64,000 bases of DNA from Dyella flagellata (lineage in GTDB: Bacteria > Pseudomonadota > Gammaproteobacteria > Xanthomonadales > Rhodanobacteraceae). The stretch spans positions 80,533 through 144,532 of the forward strand of contig NZ_BSOA01000043.1 in assembly GCF_030160275.1 (NCBI RefSeq). Reading direction: 5' to 3'. The notes beneath the pieces are model-generated. The model was given only the letters and a program-made list of their open reading frames with translations, searched no databases and was not told the origin of the DNA. A program made the translations under genes and the position numbers. Of the stretch, positions 52,854 to 61,478 are shown in pieces. Numbering within the stretch: the stretch's first letter is position 1; each line of letters begins with the position of its first letter.

Positions 52854-53639
52854 TCAACTGCCATCGCCATGGTTGGCTTGCTGCGGCAGGCGTTCCTCTG
52901 CGATCTCCCGCAATCGCACCGGGTCCAACAGCTCCAGCTCGCGACCCTCGATGAGGATGAGGTTTTTCGCGCGAAAGCGAGTGAGCACCCGGCTGACCGT
53001 CTCCGAAGCAAGGCGCAGATAGTTCGCGATATCGCCTCGCGACATGCTCAGGTGAAAGCGCGTGCTGGAGAAACCGAGCGTGGCGTAGCGACTGGCAATA
53101 TCCAACAGGAACGTGGCCACGCGCTGGTCGGCGCTATGGTCGCCGGCCAAGGAACTGACGGTGCCGATCTCCTTGCTGAGCATCCGGAACAAATGCTGCT
53201 GCACGGCCGGAATACGCCCGGCGAGCACGCTCATGGCCGGGAACGAAAAACGGCAAAAGAACGTGGTATCCAAGGCCACCGCATCGCAGGGAAAGCGTTC
53301 CGGATAGATCGCGTTGAGACCGACTACTTCACCTGGGAGATAAAATCCGAGCACCTGTTCGCGCCCCTCCTTGTCGGTGATGCAGGTCTTTACGGTGCCG
53401 CTACGCACGGCAAAGATCGTGCGGAACGGATCGCCCGCGCGGAAGACGTAATCGCCGGCCCGGAACGGCCCGACGTGCTCCACCAGGCACTGCAGCTCGC
53501 GCAAGTCGGGCTTGTTGAAACCCACTGTGAGGCAGGCTTCGGAGAATGCACAGGTTCCGCAGAAATGTGCCTCGTCGCCATCATCGGCGATCGGGTTTGG
53601 AGGGCCAGGTGATCGTCCTGGGGGAAGTTTCGAATGCAT
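52854..53639 (-). CDS. fnr: FNR-type oxygen-sensing regulator
   Basis: This 261-aa CRP/FNR protein has the [4Fe-4S] ligands Cys27, Cys30, Cys36 (C-x2-C-x5-C as in E. coli FNR) and an internal Cys118 (RFPCDAV). A cyclic-nucleotide-binding-like fold follows, then a C-terminal HTH (MSRGDIANYLRLASETVSRVLTRF) with the E..SR recognition helix that reads TGAT half-sites. It would activate anaerobic genes when the cluster is intact. It sits upstream of norZ in the same direction; the norZ promoter and another at 47760 hold matching boxes. Confidence 0.94.
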   Translation of the reverse strand: MHSKLPPGRSPGPPNPIADDGDEAHFCGTCAFSEACLTVGFNKPDLRELQCLVEHVGPFRAGDYVFRAGDPFRTIFAVRSGTVKTCITDKEGREQVLGFYLPGEVVGLNAIYPERFPCDAVALDTTFFCRFSFPAMSVLAGRIPAVQQHLFRMLSKEIGTVSSLAGDHSADQRVATFLLDIASRYATLGFSSTRFHLSMSRGDIANYLRLASETVSRVLTRFRAKNLILIEGRELELLDPVRLREIAEERLPQQANHGDGS

Positions 53640-53822
53640 CGCGCATGACGCTCGTATCGGCTTTCAGATGGCATCGTACGCGACTAGAGCCGTGACTCCA
53701 AATTGAGTTCGGCGAAGGAAGCGGATCAAGAACGCGTACGCCATGGCCTAAGCCGAGCTGGCTTTCAAATACCGCGACCCGGTTCGCGAAATCTGCGCAA
53801 ACCGGGGCATTCTTCCTTTTGT

Positions 53823-54527
53823 TCAGTTGCAGCTGACCGTTGCGCCGCTGGCATTGGTGCAACTGGCGCTGTGCGTGTAGCCCTGTCCCGGCGTGTAACT
53901 GGTGTTGCCTTTATAGGAAGCGCCACTGGCGTTGGTCGCGTTGGTGTTACGCGACGTCGCGCCGTTGCTGTTGGTTACGGCGGTGTTGTAGTTGCCATTC
54001 GGACCGCTAGCGCTGCGATTGTAGCCTTGACCTTGCGTATAAGTACCGCTGTGGTCATACGTCTGGCCGTTCGCATTGGTGGCGGTTGCGGTGTGGGTGG
54101 TTACCCCATTGGCCGTACTGGTCGAGGTTGCGTAGCTGCCATGCGGACCGCTGCCGCTGGACTGGCTGTTGCCTGACCAGCTGCCGTTAGTACCGCGCGA
54201 ATACGATCCATTGCCCGCGAAGTTGCCACCGGCCGACGTATGGCCGGCATTGGAAAAATTGGCCAGGGCCGAGCCATCCGGGTTTTTGCTGTAGCTGTTG
54301 TGGCCGCTGAAATTGCCGCCATTCACACCATCGGCCCAGTGCCGGCCTTGATGCGTTGTGGCGCCGCCTGACCAGTTGGTGTAGCCGCCGCCTCCTGCAC
54401 TGCCGTGCTCACCATGCGCATTCATTCCATGCAAGCGGGTTTGCGCCGAAGCGTTGGCGGCCACGCCAACAGCCGCAAACAGTACGGCGCCAGCCAATAG
54501 GGATTTCAAAGTGGGTAGTACGCGCAT
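53823..54527 (-). CDS. Secreted Ser/Gly/Asn/Thr-rich repetitive protein
   Basis: This 234-aa protein starts at the ATG at 54527 with signal peptide MRVLPTLKSLLAGAVLFAAVGVAANASA-Q. The mature protein has almost no hydrophobic core. It is made of low-complexity units such as GNGSYSRGTNGSWSGNSQSS, YTQGQGYNRSASGPNGNYNT and YTPGQGYTHSASCTNASG. The last two are related repeats (Y-T-x-G-Q-G-Y-x-x-S-A-S). Two Cys lie near the C-terminus (CTNASGATVSCN), the only ones in the mature protein, probably a disulfide. It could be a surface matrix or adhesin-like protein; function unknown. Confidence 0.75.
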   Translation of the reverse strand: MRVLPTLKSLLAGAVLFAAVGVAANASAQTRLHGMNAHGEHGSAGGGGYTNWSGGATTHQGRHWADGVNGGNFSGHNSYSKNPDGSALANFSNAGHTSAGGNFAGNGSYSRGTNGSWSGNSQSSGSGPHGSYATSTSTANGVTTHTATATNANGQTYDHSGTYTQGQGYNRSASGPNGNYNTAVTNSNGATSRNTNATNASGASYKGNTSYTPGQGYTHSASCTNASGATVSCN

Positions 54528-54696
54528 TCTCAAATTCACCTGCCAAAAAGGGGAGGTCGACATGACCAGTCCCGACGAGGAGCTATGCTGGATGAAGGAT
54601 CTAACTAGGTTATGTAGGCCACGACGACAAATGTAAGCACGTGTTACAGCCATGCCTTGCTACGAAGCTTTGCTCGTCTCAAATCCATTCCAGCGC

Positions 54697-54722
54697 AAAA
54701 AAAAACACCACTTGCGTGGTGT
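54697..54722 (-). terminator. Rho-independent terminator of the EF-hand gene
   Basis: On the minus strand ACACCAC-GCAA-GTGGTGT (54722-54705) is followed by a run of T (complement of A 54697-54704). It is about 80 bp beyond the EF-hand stop. Confidence 0.8.
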
Positions 54723-54804
54723 TTGGATCAGCGTGAAGGGGGCAAGACGGCAGCAGGCGGGGGAGGGGACGGAGGTGCTGATGCCGTCTTGCCAAAAAGT
54801 GTGC

Positions 54805-55092
54805 TCAGTGGTCGGCGCGGCTGGCCGCGAAAGCCTTGATCTGGTCAAGCGTGATGTAGCCTTGGTGATTCGTGTCGATTTCGTCAAAATGCTGTGCGAT
54901 GCGCGGCATGCCGGCCTTGGCCTCGGCCAGGCTGAGCTTGCCGTCATGATTGGTATCGGCGGCATCGAACCTCTGTTGCAGCATCTGCATCATCTGTTGC
55001 GCGCGCGGGGAGGAGATGTCGGTTTGCGGCGCGGCCATCGCGATGGCCGGGAGCAGCAACGCCGCCAGAAAGAGGGAATACGTTTTGCGCAT
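54805..55092 (-). CDS. Small exported EF-hand protein
   Basis: This is a 94-aa protein. The ATG at 55092 gives a signal peptide (RKTYSLFLAALLLPAIAMAA-PQ); the open frame to 55203 is non-coding in character. Two EF-hand-like loops follow: DTNHDGKLSLAEA and DTNHQGYITLDQI, the usual DxNxDG pattern, the second with Gln instead of Asp at loop position 5. It is likely a periplasmic Ca2+-binding protein. It lies close to a minus-strand two-component gene pair but is followed by its own terminator. Confidence 0.82.
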   Translation of the reverse strand: MRKTYSLFLAALLLPAIAMAAPQTDISSPRAQQMMQMLQQRFDAADTNHDGKLSLAEAKAGMPRIAQHFDEIDTNHQGYITLDQIKAFAASRADH

Positions 55093-55233
55093 GAAAAGGG
55101 TCCTGTAGCGAAGGGGTGGCCGCAGAGGGGGCCACGCCGGCCAGGGAAGTCGGCCGACAAAGATCATGCTAAGTGCGAGATGTGGGGCAAGTATTGCCCG
55201 CATGGACGAAGATGTTTCAGCTTGTAACAGCGC

Positions 55234-56556
55234 CTAAGCTACGGTATCCGCCATCGACCTGGTGAGCGATAACACCACACGCGCTTCCAGGCCGTTAGGC
55301 TGCCGGCGGATCAATTGCAGCCGGCCGCCATGCAAACGCGCCACACGATCGACAATGGCCAGCCCCAGTCCCGAGCCGCTGATGTTGGAGCGCCCGATAT
55401 CGCCCCGCGTGAACGGCTGCAGCAAGCGCACCTCATCGCCTTCGGACAGGCCAGGGCCACGGTCGAATACCGCCAGCACGATCGTGTCGTGCTCCCTATA
55501 AGTGTGTACCTCCAGGCCGACCCCGCCGTACTTCACGGCGTTCTCCATCAGGTTCTGCACCAGCCGCATCATGGCGATCGGCCGGAATGACCAGGCCGGC
55601 AGTGGATCGAGCTGTAAGGTGAACACATGGCCACGTTCGGAAAACTCGAAGGCGAGCTGTTCCACCAAGGTGTTCAATTCGCCCTCGATCAGTCCTTCGT
55701 CGCTACTCACGCGGCCGAAGTCGATGAACTGGCCAATGATGGCATCGATCTGGTCGATATACTGGCCCACGGGCAATTCGCGACCACGCTCGTCAATCGC
55801 CAACATGAGCCGCAACTTGGCCAGCGGCGAGCGGATATCGTGCGAAATGCCGGCCAGCATGACGGTGCGGCTCGCTTCCATCTCTTCCAGGTTGTCCATC
55901 ATGGCATTGAACTGCTTTGCCACGATCGCCAGTTCGGTGGCATGGTAGGTCGGCAAGCGCTCCGGCCGGCCGCCGGAGCCGACATTCTGCGCGGCGTTGG
56001 CAAGGTCGCGCAGTGGACTATTGATGCGCCGCTGGATCAACAGCGCGCCAAGCGCGGCGGAAACCGCCAGGCTAAACCACAGCACCAACGCCGAGGTGAG
56101 CCAACGATAAGGAAGCAGGGCGTTGATGGGCAGCTTGATCCAATAGGGCGCGCCACTGACATTCATGCGCACCCAGATCACCAGGCTCGGCGCACTGCTC
56201 AGGCGAAGGACGATTCCCCTGGCCAGGTTTCGCCGCACTTCTCCAATGAACAGCTTCGCCAAAGGCGTACGGTAGTCGGCATTCTCCGGTGGCGGCTCTG
56301 CGAGCTGGGCGCTGATCAAGCCGACGCGGTTCAATCGCGCCACATAGGCTTCGCGGTCATTCGCCGGAACCTGTGAAAGTGCTGCATCGAGCATGTTCGC
56401 CTGAGTGGCGACCAATTGCGCTACCTCGATGACCCGGGGGCGCTGGAGCAACAGGTAAAGCACGATCGTGGACATCTGTGCGACCGCAATCAATCCCAGT
56501 AGCAACAGCAGATTGCGGCTGAACAGCGAACGCGGCCACAGACGCAGCCTAAGCAT
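55234..56556 (-). CDS. EnvZ-type sensor histidine kinase
   Basis: This kinase of about 440 aa has TM1 near 15-37, a periplasmic loop, TM2 near 155-178, a HAMP linker (RRINSPLRDLANAAQNVGSG), the H-box GISHDIRSPLAKLRLM, N-box NLMENAVKYGG and G2-box SGSGLGLAIVDRVARLHGG. The H-box, with no further domains, fits EnvZ/OsmY-type kinases. Start chosen at the ATG at 56556 with GGATGG upstream; 56565 is possible. The response-regulator stop is only 5 bp inside this start, so translation is coupled. The stimulus is unknown. Confidence 0.9.
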   Translation of the reverse strand: MLRLRLWPRSLFSRNLLLLLGLIAVAQMSTIVLYLLLQRPRVIEVAQLVATQANMLDAALSQVPANDREAYVARLNRVGLISAQLAEPPPENADYRTPLAKLFIGEVRRNLARGIVLRLSSAPSLVIWVRMNVSGAPYWIKLPINALLPYRWLTSALVLWFSLAVSAALGALLIQRRINSPLRDLANAAQNVGSGGRPERLPTYHATELAIVAKQFNAMMDNLEEMEASRTVMLAGISHDIRSPLAKLRLMLAIDERGRELPVGQYIDQIDAIIGQFIDFGRVSSDEGLIEGELNTLVEQLAFEFSERGHVFTLQLDPLPAWSFRPIAMMRLVQNLMENAVKYGGVGLEVHTYREHDTIVLAVFDRGPGLSEGDEVRLLQPFTRGDIGRSNISGSGLGLAIVDRVARLHGGRLQLIRRQPNGLEARVVLSLTRSMADTVA

Positions 56557-57271
56557 GACCGCCATCCGGCGTGAACATATAGCCGACGCCCCATACCGTT
56601 CGGATATAACGCGGCGCGGCAGGGTCATCTTCTATCTTGCGCCTGAGACGCGAGATCTGTACGTCCAGGCTGCGGTCCATGGCCTCGTAATCCTTGCCTT
56701 TGACCTTGTCCTGCAGGTGATCACGGCTCATCGGACGGCGCGGATTGGCGGCAAACACACGCAGCAATTGAAATTCCATATTGGTGAGCGGAATGGCTTC
56801 GCCCTCACGCTGTAGCTCCATGCGCGAAATATTGAGCGTGAAGGGGCCAAATTCGGTGACCTCATCATTGCCCCACACCTGCGTGCTGTGCAGCATCTGC
56901 TGGCGGCGGCGCATTGCATTGAGCCGCGCCACCAGCTCGCGCGGTTCGGCTGTTTTGGGCAGGTAATCGTCCGCGCCCATTTCCAAACCGACAATGCGAT
57001 CGACGGAGTCGCCACGTGCGGTCAGCATGAGAATGGGAATGGTCTGCCCGCTCGCGCGTAAGCGGCGGCAGACCGAAAGGCCATCTTCGCCCGGCATCAT
57101 CAAGTCCAGCACCAAGGCGTCGAACGGCTCGCGCTGCAATAAACGATCCAGTTGCTCGGAACTATCGATGGCCTGGACCTGGAAACCGTTATCGGTCAGG
57201 TAGCGGCGCAGCATGTTGCGCAATTCAGCATCATCGTCCAGCACGATGACGCGCGGTGGGCGCTCGTTCAC
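56549..57271 (-). CDS. OmpR-type response regulator
   Basis: This 240-aa protein has a receiver (VIVLDDDAELRNMLRRYL; phosphoacceptor Asp in ALVLDLMMPGEDG) and an OmpR/PhoB winged helix (LTNMEFQLLRVFAANPRRPMSRDHL, then RYIRTVWGVGYMF). It is transcribed first and overlaps the sensor kinase gene by about 8 bp. Very close to OmpR in layout. Targets are not obvious from the neighbourhood; the EF-hand gene lies downstream but has its own terminator. Confidence 0.93.
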   Translation of the reverse strand: MNERPPRVIVLDDDAELRNMLRRYLTDNGFQVQAIDSSEQLDRLLQREPFDALVLDLMMPGEDGLSVCRRLRASGQTIPILMLTARGDSVDRIVGLEMGADDYLPKTAEPRELVARLNAMRRRQQMLHSTQVWGNDEVTEFGPFTLNISRMELQREGEAIPLTNMEFQLLRVFAANPRRPMSRDHLQDKVKGKDYEAMDRSLDVQISRLRRKIEDDPAAPRYIRTVWGVGYMFTPDGGHA

Positions 57272-57546
57272 GGACCTAAGTCTCCCCCGTCTGTGTTACG
57301 GCGCGGCCATTATGCCACTCGCCTACCTCGGTACAGGCCGTCCGGTCGGCATGAATCCGATCGTCACGCCAGGCCGCAGGGCCATGGATTCTGGCATTTT
57401 TCCTAATAAGAACAATCATCTGGCTTGATGTCACAAGCTCTTACAAAGTCGGCGGCAGCGGACATTGCCAAGTTACGAGTCAGGACCAGGCTGTTCACCC
57501 AGCGCAAGACCTCCCGCTCGCTCCCGCCCTGACTCCGAGTACCGCC

Positions 57547-58380
57547 ATGTCAAACTTCCTGCATCACTTCCAGTCGGTCCATATACCCGGCTTTCTACCG
57601 CTTGCCGCGGCCCTCGTCGCGATCGAAATGCTATGGCGCCTGCTGGTGGCCGGCAAGGGTTACAACTTTCTTAGCTCCGGCAGCACGCTGCTCATCGCCC
57701 TGGGCCACACCCTCACCGACGGCTTGACCGCGTTGATCCTCGCGCCGGTGTTTGGATTGGTTTGGCATTTCGCGCCATGGCATTTCTCCATGCATGACTG
57801 GCGTGTCTGGGTCATCGGCTTCTTTGTGGTGGAGTTCGCCTACTACTGGTACCACCGCCTGAGCCACGAAGTGCGCTGGATGTGGGCTAGCCACGCCGTG
57901 CACCACACGCCGGAGGAGATGACCTTGCTTTCGGCCATTCGCCTGGGCTGGACGAACCTGATCTCGGCCGGCTGGCTGGTGTATCTGCCGGTAATGTTCT
58001 TAGGGTTCGACCCGCGCATGGTCATCATCCTGCTTGCGCTGGATCTACGCTTCCAGTTCTTCCTGCACACCGAAGCGCGCGTCAACCTCGGTCCGCTGGA
58101 GTGGGTCCTCAATACGCCTGCGCACCACCGTGTTCATCACGCTTCCAATGCACCCTATATCGACAAGAACTACGGCGGCGCGCTGATCATTTTCGACCGC
58201 ATGTTCGGCACTTTCGCGGCCGAACGCGAAGACGAGCCCCTGCGCTATGGCCTTGATCATCCGCTGGGCACGCATAACCCGATCGGGATCGTGTTTGGCG
58301 AATGGCGCCGCCTGCTGGCAGATCTTCGCCGTGCGCCCAACTGGTACGCAGCCGCACGCATCGCACTGGGCCGTCCCTAA
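57547..58380 (+). CDS. Sterol desaturase/fatty-acid hydroxylase-type membrane protein
   Basis: This 277-aa membrane di-iron enzyme has the three His boxes of the superfamily: HRLSH, HAVHH and HRVHH, plus a later HPLGTH. Four or more hydrophobic helices surround them. Such enzymes hydroxylate or desaturate lipids with O2; bacterial members act on hopanoids, carotenoids or ornithine lipids. It starts at the ATG at 57547 and is probably monocistronic. Confidence 0.88.
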   Translation: MSNFLHHFQSVHIPGFLPLAAALVAIEMLWRLLVAGKGYNFLSSGSTLLIALGHTLTDGLTALILAPVFGLVWHFAPWHFSMHDWRVWVIGFFVVEFAYYWYHRLSHEVRWMWASHAVHHTPEEMTLLSAIRLGWTNLISAGWLVYLPVMFLGFDPRMVIILLALDLRFQFFLHTEARVNLGPLEWVLNTPAHHRVHHASNAPYIDKNYGGALIIFDRMFGTFAAEREDEPLRYGLDHPLGTHNPIGIVFGEWRRLLADLRRAPNWYAAARIALGRP

Positions 58381-58419
58381 ATCCCGCTTGTCTATCCGTC
58401 CCCAAGAGAAATGCTTGTC

Positions 58420-58743
58420 ATGAACACAAACCGTTACTTGCTTACAGCTGCATTTGCAGTGGGAATCAGCGTGCAGCTGCCTTCCGCCTACGCCGCCACT
58501 GTTGTCACTCATTCGGCAACACCAGCTTATGCCGCAACCACCGTTCATACGACCGGTCCCTATTGGGGCATTCAACCTGCTCCCTGTTGCTATACCCGTG
58601 TAGTAGTCGCTCCGACGGCAACTATTGCAGTGGCTCCTGTGGCGCCACCGCCGGCGCGAGTGGTGTACACATTGCCAACGGTAACCGTATATCCGACGGC
58701 GAAAGCCATCTACGTGCCCAGCACGCACAACTACGTGCCGTAA
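58420..58743 (+). CDS. Small secreted Ala/Pro/Val/Tyr-rich protein
   Basis: This is a 107-aa protein; an ATG at 58411 is also in frame. The signal peptide is MNTNRYLLTAAFAVGISVQLPSAYA. The mature part is low-complexity, with many Thr/Val/Pro/Tyr (VVVAPTATIAVAPVAPPPARVVY) and a Cys-Cys pair. No family was recognised. It precedes a lipoprotein gene by 19 bp and may share its mRNA. Confidence 0.65.
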   Translation: MNTNRYLLTAAFAVGISVQLPSAYAATVVTHSATPAYAATTVHTTGPYWGIQPAPCCYTRVVVAPTATIAVAPVAPPPARVVYTLPTVTVYPTAKAIYVPSTHNYVP

Positions 58744-58762
58744 GCCAGGGAAGGAATTGTCC

Positions 58763-59428
58763 ATGAAGAAACGAAGTGTATTGCGATGCGTGTTGCCGGT
58801 GCTTTGCATGATTGGTCTGGCTGGCTGTGCGACCACCGCGCCGGTTCAATACCGAAGCCTGGATTCCACCGCACAGTTGGCCCCGAACCCGCAGGACGAG
58901 AACGGACATATCCCGTTCTATTACTCCTCCCCGGATGCGCAGCTGGCCAGGTATACCCGGATCATGCTTGATACGGTAACGGTCTACGGCGGCGAAGATC
59001 AGCAGTTCGGAACGCTGAGTGCGGACCAAAGGCAGCAGCTTGCCGACTGCATGCAGACGCAATTCAGCCAGGTGCTCGGGCAGAAGTATGCGCTGACATC
59101 GGTCGCCGGACCGGACACCCTGCGAATCCATCTCACCCTAACCGGCGCCTCTTCCAGCGCGCCGGTGCTGGGCACGGTCCAGCAGATCGTGCCGGTTGGC
59201 GCAGTGCTTGGCACCCTGAAAAGTGCGGCCGATAAACCGTCCAGGTCGCTCGGATCGGTCACCTATGCCGTGGAAATCTATGACAGCCAAAGCGATCGAT
59301 TGCTGCGGGCGTTTGTCACCAAGCAGTACCCGGCGGCTGAAAACATCTCCGCCAGTCTGGGCACCTTGAGCGCTGCCGAAACAGGCATCAAGAAAGGCGC
59401 CAAGGCGTTGTTGACGCAGCTCCAGTGA
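58763..59428 (+). CDS. DUF3313-family lipoprotein
   Basis: This 221-aa lipoprotein has the lipobox IGLAGC with lipidated Cys22. Features of the DUF3313 family are YRSLDSTAQLAPNP at the mature start and DTLRIHLTLTGA in the core. AGGGAAGGAA precedes the ATG at 58763 (a TTG at 58757 is in frame). Probable outer-membrane lipoprotein of unknown role. A strong rho-independent terminator follows at 59471-59507. Confidence 0.82.
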   Translation: MKKRSVLRCVLPVLCMIGLAGCATTAPVQYRSLDSTAQLAPNPQDENGHIPFYYSSPDAQLARYTRIMLDTVTVYGGEDQQFGTLSADQRQQLADCMQTQFSQVLGQKYALTSVAGPDTLRIHLTLTGASSSAPVLGTVQQIVPVGAVLGTLKSAADKPSRSLGSVTYAVEIYDSQSDRLLRAFVTKQYPAAENISASLGTLSAAETGIKKGAKALLTQLQ

Positions 59429-59470
59429 AGACTCCGATTTCACACTACACGGCCGAGTACGCCCGTCAGG

Positions 59471-59507
59471 AAAAAGGGCAGGGTGCGTTGGCATCCGTGC
59501 CCTTTTT
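59471..59507 (+). terminator. Rho-independent terminator after the DUF3313 lipoprotein gene
   Basis: AAAAAGGGCA (59471-59480) pairs with TGCCCTTTTT (59498-59507), giving a stem ending in a T-run, 43 bp after the stop. Confidence 0.85.
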
Positions 59508-59636
59508 GCCCCGGGTCTTGCAAAAGCGCTTGCTTGCATCTATACCGGCGCGAGCGTCGCCGCCATCCACCGCCCGCCCGGCGCGGCACGACCAGGGACG
59601 TGCCACCTCGTGTTGACACCGAAGTGGAGGCTTACC

Positions 59637-60362
59637 ATGTGCGATCAACTCACCCGCGATCATGTCGTGCCATCGCGCCGTCGATTTCTGGAAGCCGGTC
59701 TGGGACTGCTGGCATTGGGCTTCCTTCCTCCCCTGAACGCTTATGCGGATGCCTCGCCACCGCAGAACGCCATCTCACCCGATGCGGCACTACGCCGGCT
59801 GATGCAAGGCAATGCGCGCTATGCCGCCAACCAGCTCGGCGCCAAGGATTTCTCTTCCGGACGCGCGGCGCGTGCGAAGGCGCAATACCCTATTGCCGCC
59901 ATCCTGGGCTGCGCCGATTCGCGCGTGGCGCCGGAACTGGTGTTCGATCAGGGGCCGGGCGATATTTTCGTCATACGCACGGCCGGTAATTACCTCAGCG
60001 CTGACGGCCTGGCCAGCCTCGAATACGCGGTAGGCGTGCTCAAGACACCGCTGATCATGGTGCTGGGACATTCCGAATGCGGCGCGATCAAGGCGACGAT
60101 CAACGAGATCAAACAGCCGGCGCCGCTACCCGGACATATCTGGGACATCGTCGACGCGGTACGTCCGGGCGTCGCCACAGCGGTAGGGGCCGGCGGCACC
60201 GATATGCTCGCCAAGGCAATTGGCGCCAACGTGGATTACAACGTGTTGCGCGTAGCTTCTGCGCAGCCTGTGATATCTGAAGCCGTTCGCAGTGGCAGTG
60301 TCAAAGTGGTGGGTGCGGTGTATGAGCTGGCCACTGGCAAGGTCTTGGTCCGCCAAACCTAG
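59637..60362 (+). CDS. Exported beta-class carbonic anhydrase
   Basis: This 241-aa enzyme has a Tat-like signal (RRRFLEAGLGLLALGFLPPLNAYA-DA). The zinc ligands of beta-carbonic anhydrases are Cys92, His145 and Cys148 (GCADSR; GHSECGA), with the Asp94-Arg96 dyad. It interconverts CO2 and bicarbonate. The ATG at 59637 with GTGGAGG upstream gives the signal peptide. Beta-class enzymes are usually cytoplasmic, so export is noteworthy. The next gene converges directly on its stop with no gap. Confidence 0.92.
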   Translation: MCDQLTRDHVVPSRRRFLEAGLGLLALGFLPPLNAYADASPPQNAISPDAALRRLMQGNARYAANQLGAKDFSSGRAARAKAQYPIAAILGCADSRVAPELVFDQGPGDIFVIRTAGNYLSADGLASLEYAVGVLKTPLIMVLGHSECGAIKATINEIKQPAPLPGHIWDIVDAVRPGVATAVGAGGTDMLAKAIGANVDYNVLRVASAQPVISEAVRSGSVKVVGAVYELATGKVLVRQT

Positions 60363-61355
60363 TCAACGTTGAGCGTGCATGCCCGAACCGTATGCAACGA
60401 GCGCCTCATAGGCAGCATCAAGGTCCGCGCGTGTATGGGCAGTGTGTCTAGCAGCGTTGGCGGTCGGTTCGTCACATAGAAAGGCGAGTACTCGATCCAC
60501 CACCGATGCGTCACGCAGTACGCGCCGATGCCCGAGTCCGCGTGTCACCACGAGTTGCGCCGAAGGCCATGAATCGGCCAGTGCATTCGCCTGCGCCAGC
60601 GGCACGTCATAGTCTTGCTCATCGTGGATCACCAGCAGGCGTCGCCATTTGTGCGAGTCTTCCAAAGTGGTGATATCCAGAAAGGACCAGGGATGGCCCA
60701 GCCAATGTTCCACCTTGCGGACGAAACTGGCGATGACCTCTTCGGTGGTGCCAAGCATGCGTGCGAAATCGGCGACGGCGTGCTGCGGCTGTGCAAACGG
60801 TGCGACGAAGACTATGTTGGCCGGCGCTTTCCATCCGGCGCGCAGCGCCAGCGATACAGCGGTGCAGCCGCCGGAATGGGCAATGATGCCGACGATGGCT
60901 GATTCACGAGCCGTCACGGTTTGCAGCGCATCGGCGAATTCGAAGAAGGTCACCCGCCGGCCACCGTGCCGGCTGTTGGCCGACGCGCCATGCGCAGGCG
61001 CGTCGAAGGCAACGACGCGAAATCCGGCCTGGCGTAGTGGAGCAACGAACGCGCTCATCTGGCCGGCATGGCCTCCCCAGCCATGCAGCAGGACGACTGT
61101 CGGGCCATCCTCGCCCCAGGCCCACGCCGCTACGCGCTGACCATGCACATCAAACGAAATACATGAGCCCTGATTCAATAGGGCTTGCTCCGTCTCGCGC
61201 GGCTTTCGCCGCGGTGCCGCGAACCAGATGCGATCCATCAAGGTGGCGGCATAGCCAGGATGGATGGCCGCAAGCAGTCGCATGCCGGCACGCAACATAT
61301 GCAGCTGATAGCTGGGCAAGATCCAGCTTGGTGTCCCGGTAGGGTTTGCCGACAT
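60363..61355 (-). CDS. Alpha/beta hydrolase
   Basis: This 330-aa hydrolase has the oxyanion region VVLLHGWGGHAGQM, the nucleophile elbow IIAHSGGCT (Ser in A-H-S-G-G) and a C-terminal His near GLGHRRVLRD for the triad. Start uncertain: ATG at 61355 (MSANPTGTPSWIL) was chosen; a TTG at 61412 is in frame. Its substrate is unknown; esterase or lipase activity is likely for such a lid-poor fold. Its stop lies right next to the carbonic anhydrase stop. Confidence 0.85.
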   Translation of the reverse strand: MSANPTGTPSWILPSYQLHMLRAGMRLLAAIHPGYAATLMDRIWFAAPRRKPRETEQALLNQGSCISFDVHGQRVAAWAWGEDGPTVVLLHGWGGHAGQMSAFVAPLRQAGFRVVAFDAPAHGASANSRHGGRRVTFFEFADALQTVTARESAIVGIIAHSGGCTAVSLALRAGWKAPANIVFVAPFAQPQHAVADFARMLGTTEEVIASFVRKVEHWLGHPWSFLDITTLEDSHKWRRLLVIHDEQDYDVPLAQANALADSWPSAQLVVTRGLGHRRVLRDASVVDRVLAFLCDEPTANAARHTAHTRADLDAAYEALVAYGSGMHAQR

Positions 61356-61478
61356 GGCTTTTGTCCATGATGGGTTGGCATGCACACTTGTGCGGTCAAT
61401 GGATGCTAGCAATCGCCGTCGGCGGCTGGATCGGGCGCGATGGACAGAATGATGGTCGAGTTCGCCAATCCCATGGTG

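Noticed and set aside
54835..54848. FNR-like palindrome TTGATCTGGTCAA in the EF-hand gene
   Set aside because: It has the wrong spacing for TTGAT-N4-ATCAA and lies inside a coding region, so it is probably chance.
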